Assembly: GCA_003448685.1 (NCBI GenBank)
Contig: DLXW01000255.1
Location: 10,404-17,256, forward strand
Length of the DNA: 6,853 bases
Direction of reading: 5' to 3'
DNA from: Cyanothece sp. UBA12306
GTDB taxonomy: Bacteria > Cyanobacteriota > Cyanobacteriia > Cyanobacteriales > Microcystaceae
The notes under the pieces: generated by a model
What the model was told of the DNA's origin: nothing
Database searches by the model: none
What the model saw: the letters and a program-made list of their open reading frames with translations, nothing else
Shown here: positions 5,678 through 6,853 of the stretch, piece by piece
How the letters are laid out: every line of letters starts with the position of its first letter
Position numbering within the stretch: the first letter of the stretch is position 1
Translations under genes and position numbers: made by a program

Positions 5678-5996
5678 TGAATGTACCCCACGGCCATTAA
5701 AACGCGAATTTACTAACTACGACATTCGCACAGTTGTCGAGATGGGATGGTCTGGAAAAAAGAACGGTGAACTGCTAAAACTGATGAGTGAGAATGGTTT
5801 TACAATTTTACTTACCACCGACCAAAATTTGCGTTATCAACAAAATTTACAACAAGCTAAAATAGCAGTTATTGTTCTTGTCGCACCCACCAATAAACTA
5901 TCTGACTTATTATCACTGATCCCGAATGTTCGTAATGTGTTAACTACTATTACTTCAGGAGAAGTTATTGAAATTAGATCAACAAAAAGCTCTTGA
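5661..5996 (+). CDS. DUF5615 PIN-like toxin (putative ribonuclease)
   Basis: A 111-residue protein of the DUF5615 family, PIN-like nucleases that act as the toxin partner of DUF433 antitoxins, probably by cutting RNA in a metal-dependent way. Visible features: the opening MRILLDECTPRPLKREF with acidic Asp6/Glu7, the conserved EMGWSGKKNGELLKL at 27-41 with Glu37, and LLTTDQNLRYQQNL at 50-63 with Asp54; these acidic residues are the expected metal ligands. The end GEVIEI at 100-105 matches the family. Length is full and the active-site residues look intact, so it is likely functional. The ATG at 5661 lies inside the antitoxin gene (17-base overlap), with no good Shine-Dalgarno of its own, as expected for coupling. 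Regulation is probably by the antitoxin or the complex on the shared promoter, but no operator is obvious. Confidence 0.88.
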   Translation: MRILLDECTPRPLKREFTNYDIRTVVEMGWSGKKNGELLKLMSENGFTILLTTDQNLRYQQNLQQAKIAVIVLVAPTNKLSDLLSLIPNVRNVLTTITSGEVIEIRSTKSS

Positions 5997-6014
5997 ATTA
6001 AGCTAAGAATTGGG

Positions 6015-6081
6015 GATTCCCCTTGTTAAAGAATGTGAGGAACTTTTAGGGGAAATTCAGGATATATTAGAAGAAGATTAA
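6015..6081 (+). repeat. Direct repeat copy B: orphan coding tail
   Basis: Second copy of the 67-base repeat, 18 bases after the toxin stop codon. It encodes the same 21-residue tail, ending LEED then TAA, in a frame different from the toxin. Upstream in frame a TAA lies at 6004-6006, and only a TTG at 6010 could start it, which is unlikely. Together with copy A it brackets the toxin-antitoxin cassette exactly. Its left edge is the same base as in copy A, although no MITE-like end is present here. Confidence 0.7.
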
Positions 6082-6150
6082 CAACCCTAAACCAGCTTTT
6101 GATTTTTCTGATTTATTATTTTCTAATTCACATCTCTATTACTGTTAAGA

Positions 6151-6188
6151 ACCCCTAATTCGTCATATTAAAATAGGGGTAAGTTTTT
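6151..6188 (+). terminator. Candidate intrinsic terminator after the toxin-antitoxin cassette
   Basis: ACCCCTA at 6151-6157 pairs with TAGGGGT at 6174-6180, with two further inner A-T pairs past a mismatch, and TTTTT follows at 6184-6188 on the plus strand. It lies between the convergent toxin and Omp85 genes and could also end the Omp85 transcript, although no T-run follows on the minus strand. Confidence 0.45.
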
Positions 6189-6199
6189 CAGCCATTGTT

Positions 6200-6853
6200 T
6201 TAGAATCTTTCTCCAATCCCAAAGTGAAGGCGAGAATCTCCATCATTATTGACTCCATAATCAACACGAATTGGCCCCACTGGCGATTGAATACGAACCC
6301 CAAGACCATAACCATAACCATCACTAGGTAAACCGCGAACTGTCCCTGGAAAACCGCGAACTGAACGCTGAGACTTAATAGTTGTCCCGTAATCAATAAA
6401 AAGTGCCGCACCCACAGCCGGAATAATAGGAAAGCGGTATTCTGCCGTAGCTTGAAAGTAACTACGTCCAGCTCCCAATTCTCCCTCCTCATAACCCCGA
6501 ACTGAATTACTACCCCCTAAGACAAAGGCCTCATAGGGTGGTAAATCTTCAAAAGCAGTTCCTGCTTGGACATTAAAGGCCAAAGCCTGGGGTTTGGGCT
6601 GATCTTCCTCAATAAAGCCTAAATCAATCAGATCAGTTGGAATATAGTAACTATAGCTACCCCTTAAACGGGTAAAGAAAATACTTCCTGAACCTACGGG
6701 TATAGTTTGTTCAATACCTAAGCGCATCAGATAGCCACTAGTGGGACGTAAGGGATTATTACGGAAATCCTGAGCAGCACCAAAACTAATAGTAAATAGG
6801 TCATCCCTCCCATCATCACTAAAGGCTAAAGGTTGGGTTACTAAACCAGATCC
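6200..6853 (-). CDS. Omp85/BamA family outer membrane protein, C-terminal barrel (partial)
   Basis: The C-terminal 217 residues of an outer-membrane beta-barrel protein of the Omp85 superfamily, which inserts or transports proteins at the outer membrane (BamA in proteobacteria, Toc75 relatives in plastids). The frame stays open to the right edge, so the start and any POTRA domains lie outside; the ATG at 6727 is internal. Visible hallmarks, numbered from the edge: RNNPLRPTSGY at about 31-41, the conserved loop-6 VRGY at 118-121 in a GGSNSVRGYEEGELG context, alternating barrel strands such as YFQATAEYRFPI, the penultimate strand GPIRVDYGVN, and a terminal FGIGERF ending in Phe, the usual outer-membrane barrel signal. 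The protein is probably the main cyanobacterial Omp85, but a TamA-like or FhaC-like relative cannot be excluded without the N-terminus. Confidence 0.92.
   Translation of the reverse strand, partial: GSGLVTQPLAFSDDGRDDLFTISFGAAQDFRNNPLRPTSGYLMRLGIEQTIPVGSGSIFFTRLRGSYSYYIPTDLIDLGFIEEDQPKPQALAFNVQAGTAFEDLPPYEAFVLGGSNSVRGYEEGELGAGRSYFQATAEYRFPIIPAVGAALFIDYGTTIKSQRSVRGFPGTVRGLPSDGYGYGLGVRIQSPVGPIRVDYGVNNDGDSRLHFGIGERF

Noticed and set aside
5356..6081. CRISPR-like repeat-spacer arrangement
   Set aside because: Only two copies 659 bases apart with genes between them; the repeats are coding and not palindromic, and no cas gene is present.
6163..6492. 109-codon open frame overlapping the Omp85 gene
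   Set aside because: Alternative frame of a clear Omp85 C-terminus; the hydrophobic stretch comes from shifted barrel codons.
1..6853. tRNA, rRNA or riboswitch
   Set aside because: I saw no cloverleaf, conserved T-loop or rRNA block in any intergenic stretch on either strand by eye; a covariance-model scan was not possible.

Overview
The window looks like a piece of an AT-rich cyanobacterial chromosome. Three things point there: two copies of the HIP1 palindrome GCGATCGC (1498-1505 and 5618-5625), the C-terminal end of a cyanobacterial-type Omp85 barrel, and a mix of a class 3 lipase, a lone BgtA-like amino-acid transport ATPase, STAND/NB-ARC sequence and a DUF433/PIN-like pair. A unicellular genus such as Crocosphaera, Cyanothece or Microcystis would fit, but the genus is inference.

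Layout. 1-1169 (+): lipase class 3 protein, cut by the left edge. 1218-1961 (-): polar amino acid ABC transporter ATPase, convergent with the lipase; an AT-rich hairpin spans the junction. 2134-3615 (-): complete RecD/Dda-like SF1 helicase. 3822-4049 (-): small putative membrane protein, divergent from 4157-4834 (+), an HTH + P-loop STAND protein that stops before Walker B. 4918-5148 (+): 76-residue unknown protein with a strong ribosome binding site; its ATG overlaps the stop of an orphan same-frame coding tail. 5203-5354: MITE-like element with perfect 11-bp terminal inverted repeats. 5453-5996 (+): overlapping DUF433 antitoxin and DUF5615 PIN-like toxin genes, bracketed by two 67-bp direct repeats that both encode the same 21-residue protein C-terminus. 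6200-6853 (-): C-terminal barrel of an Omp85/BamA protein, cut by the right edge.

Reading of the region. The lipase, transporter ATPase, helicase and Omp85 genes look like ordinary chromosomal genes. The stretch 4157-6081 is different: a truncated STAND gene, orphan coding tails, a mobile repeat and a repeat-bracketed toxin-antitoxin cassette. That is the signature of a turnover site for defence or conflict genes. The two repeat copies differ almost only at silent codon positions, so they are best read as relics of two paralogous genes under protein-level selection. I see no complete undescribed system here; the most unusual structure is the coding-tail repeat around the TA cassette.
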